In this document: one piece after another, positions 49,192-49,202 of the stretch | How positions within the stretch are numbered: position 1 is the stretch's first letter | Layout of the letters: every line of letters begins with the position of its first letter | Source: Candidatus Mediterraneibacter faecipullorum | GTDB lineage: Bacteria > Bacillota > Clostridia > Lachnospirales > Lachnospiraceae | NCBI GenBank assembly: GCA_019119675.1 | Contig: DWWO01000006.1 | Location: 1-49,202, forward strand | Direction of reading: 5' to 3' | DNA: 49,202 nt | Notes under the pieces: model-generated | Databases searched by the model: none | Seen by the model: only the letters and a program-made list of their open reading frames with translations | Told to the model about the DNA's origin: nothing | Translations under genes and position numbers: made by a program

Positions 49192-49202
49192 ATGAAAAAA
49201 TT
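49192..49202 (+). CDS. Start of a following ORF (partial), possible antitoxin
   Basis: ATG at 49192 follows AAGAGGTGAT and encodes MKK before the window ends. In MqsR-type loci the antitoxin (a YgiT zinc-finger/HTH protein) follows the toxin, so this is the candidate. No more can be said from three codons. Confidence 0.4.

Overview
The window looks like a chromosomal segment of an anaerobic Clostridia, most likely Lachnospiraceae. The reasons are moderate G+C, strong AGGAGG-type ribosome binding sites, a PPi-type phosphofructokinase, a rubrerythrin, a PduB-type microcompartment shell protein, a yybP-ykoY manganese riboswitch, and a gut-Firmicutes type mobile region at the right end. The species cannot be named from the sequence alone.

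Left part, 1-25.3 kb, is mostly housekeeping. It opens with the 3' end of a tRNA-Leu and mtnA. A degenerate HPr-like protein follows, then a MATE exporter behind a terminator-bearing leader and mntP behind a Mn riboswitch. Next come a PhoB/PhoR-like two-component pair, an alanine/Na+ symporter, hisH-hisF, ung and a tRNA-Gly(CCC). A MntA/HepT (MNT/HEPN) toxin-antitoxin pair overlaps a PTS IIC gene. After that lie a small alarmone synthetase, a stomatin/NfeD pair, a zinc-ribbon surface protein, a metal P-type ATPase with a TPR lipoprotein, an rRNA-methylase-like protein, HflX and a ferredoxin-nitroreductase. The block ends with a lone PduB-like shell protein, an SDR, a small alarmone hydrolase coupled to a ParA ATPase, and an AraC regulator.

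Middle part, 25.4-35.7 kb, is sugar metabolism. It holds a rhamnulokinase-like kinase, an arabinose/fucose-isomerase-like protein, FruK, a fructose PTS IIBC whose IIA domain and ribosome binding site are missing, and a DeoR regulator. Rubrerythrin, a glycosyltransferase and a PPi-type phosphofructokinase follow. The stretch ends with a D-lactate-dehydrogenase-like pseudogene carrying an internal deletion.

Right part, 35.8-49.2 kb, is accessory DNA. A subtilase is cut off in mid-domain at a GA dinucleotide, directly followed by a mobilization module: an RHH protein, a MobA/MobL relaxase and a possible oriT. That module is fused to a headless Ser/Thr kinase. Beyond are a VKTGD-anchored surface protein, an NLR-like STAND ATPase with TPR-like repeats, a TnpW-like small protein, two tandem large serine recombinases, and an MqsR-like toxin under a palindromic operator. 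Two broken genes flank the relaxase, the recombinases are paired, and the sequence becomes A+T-rich towards the end. All of this points to a mosaic integrative mobilizable element whose right end lies outside the window. Its most interesting cargo is the STAND ATPase with its signalling and surface neighbours.
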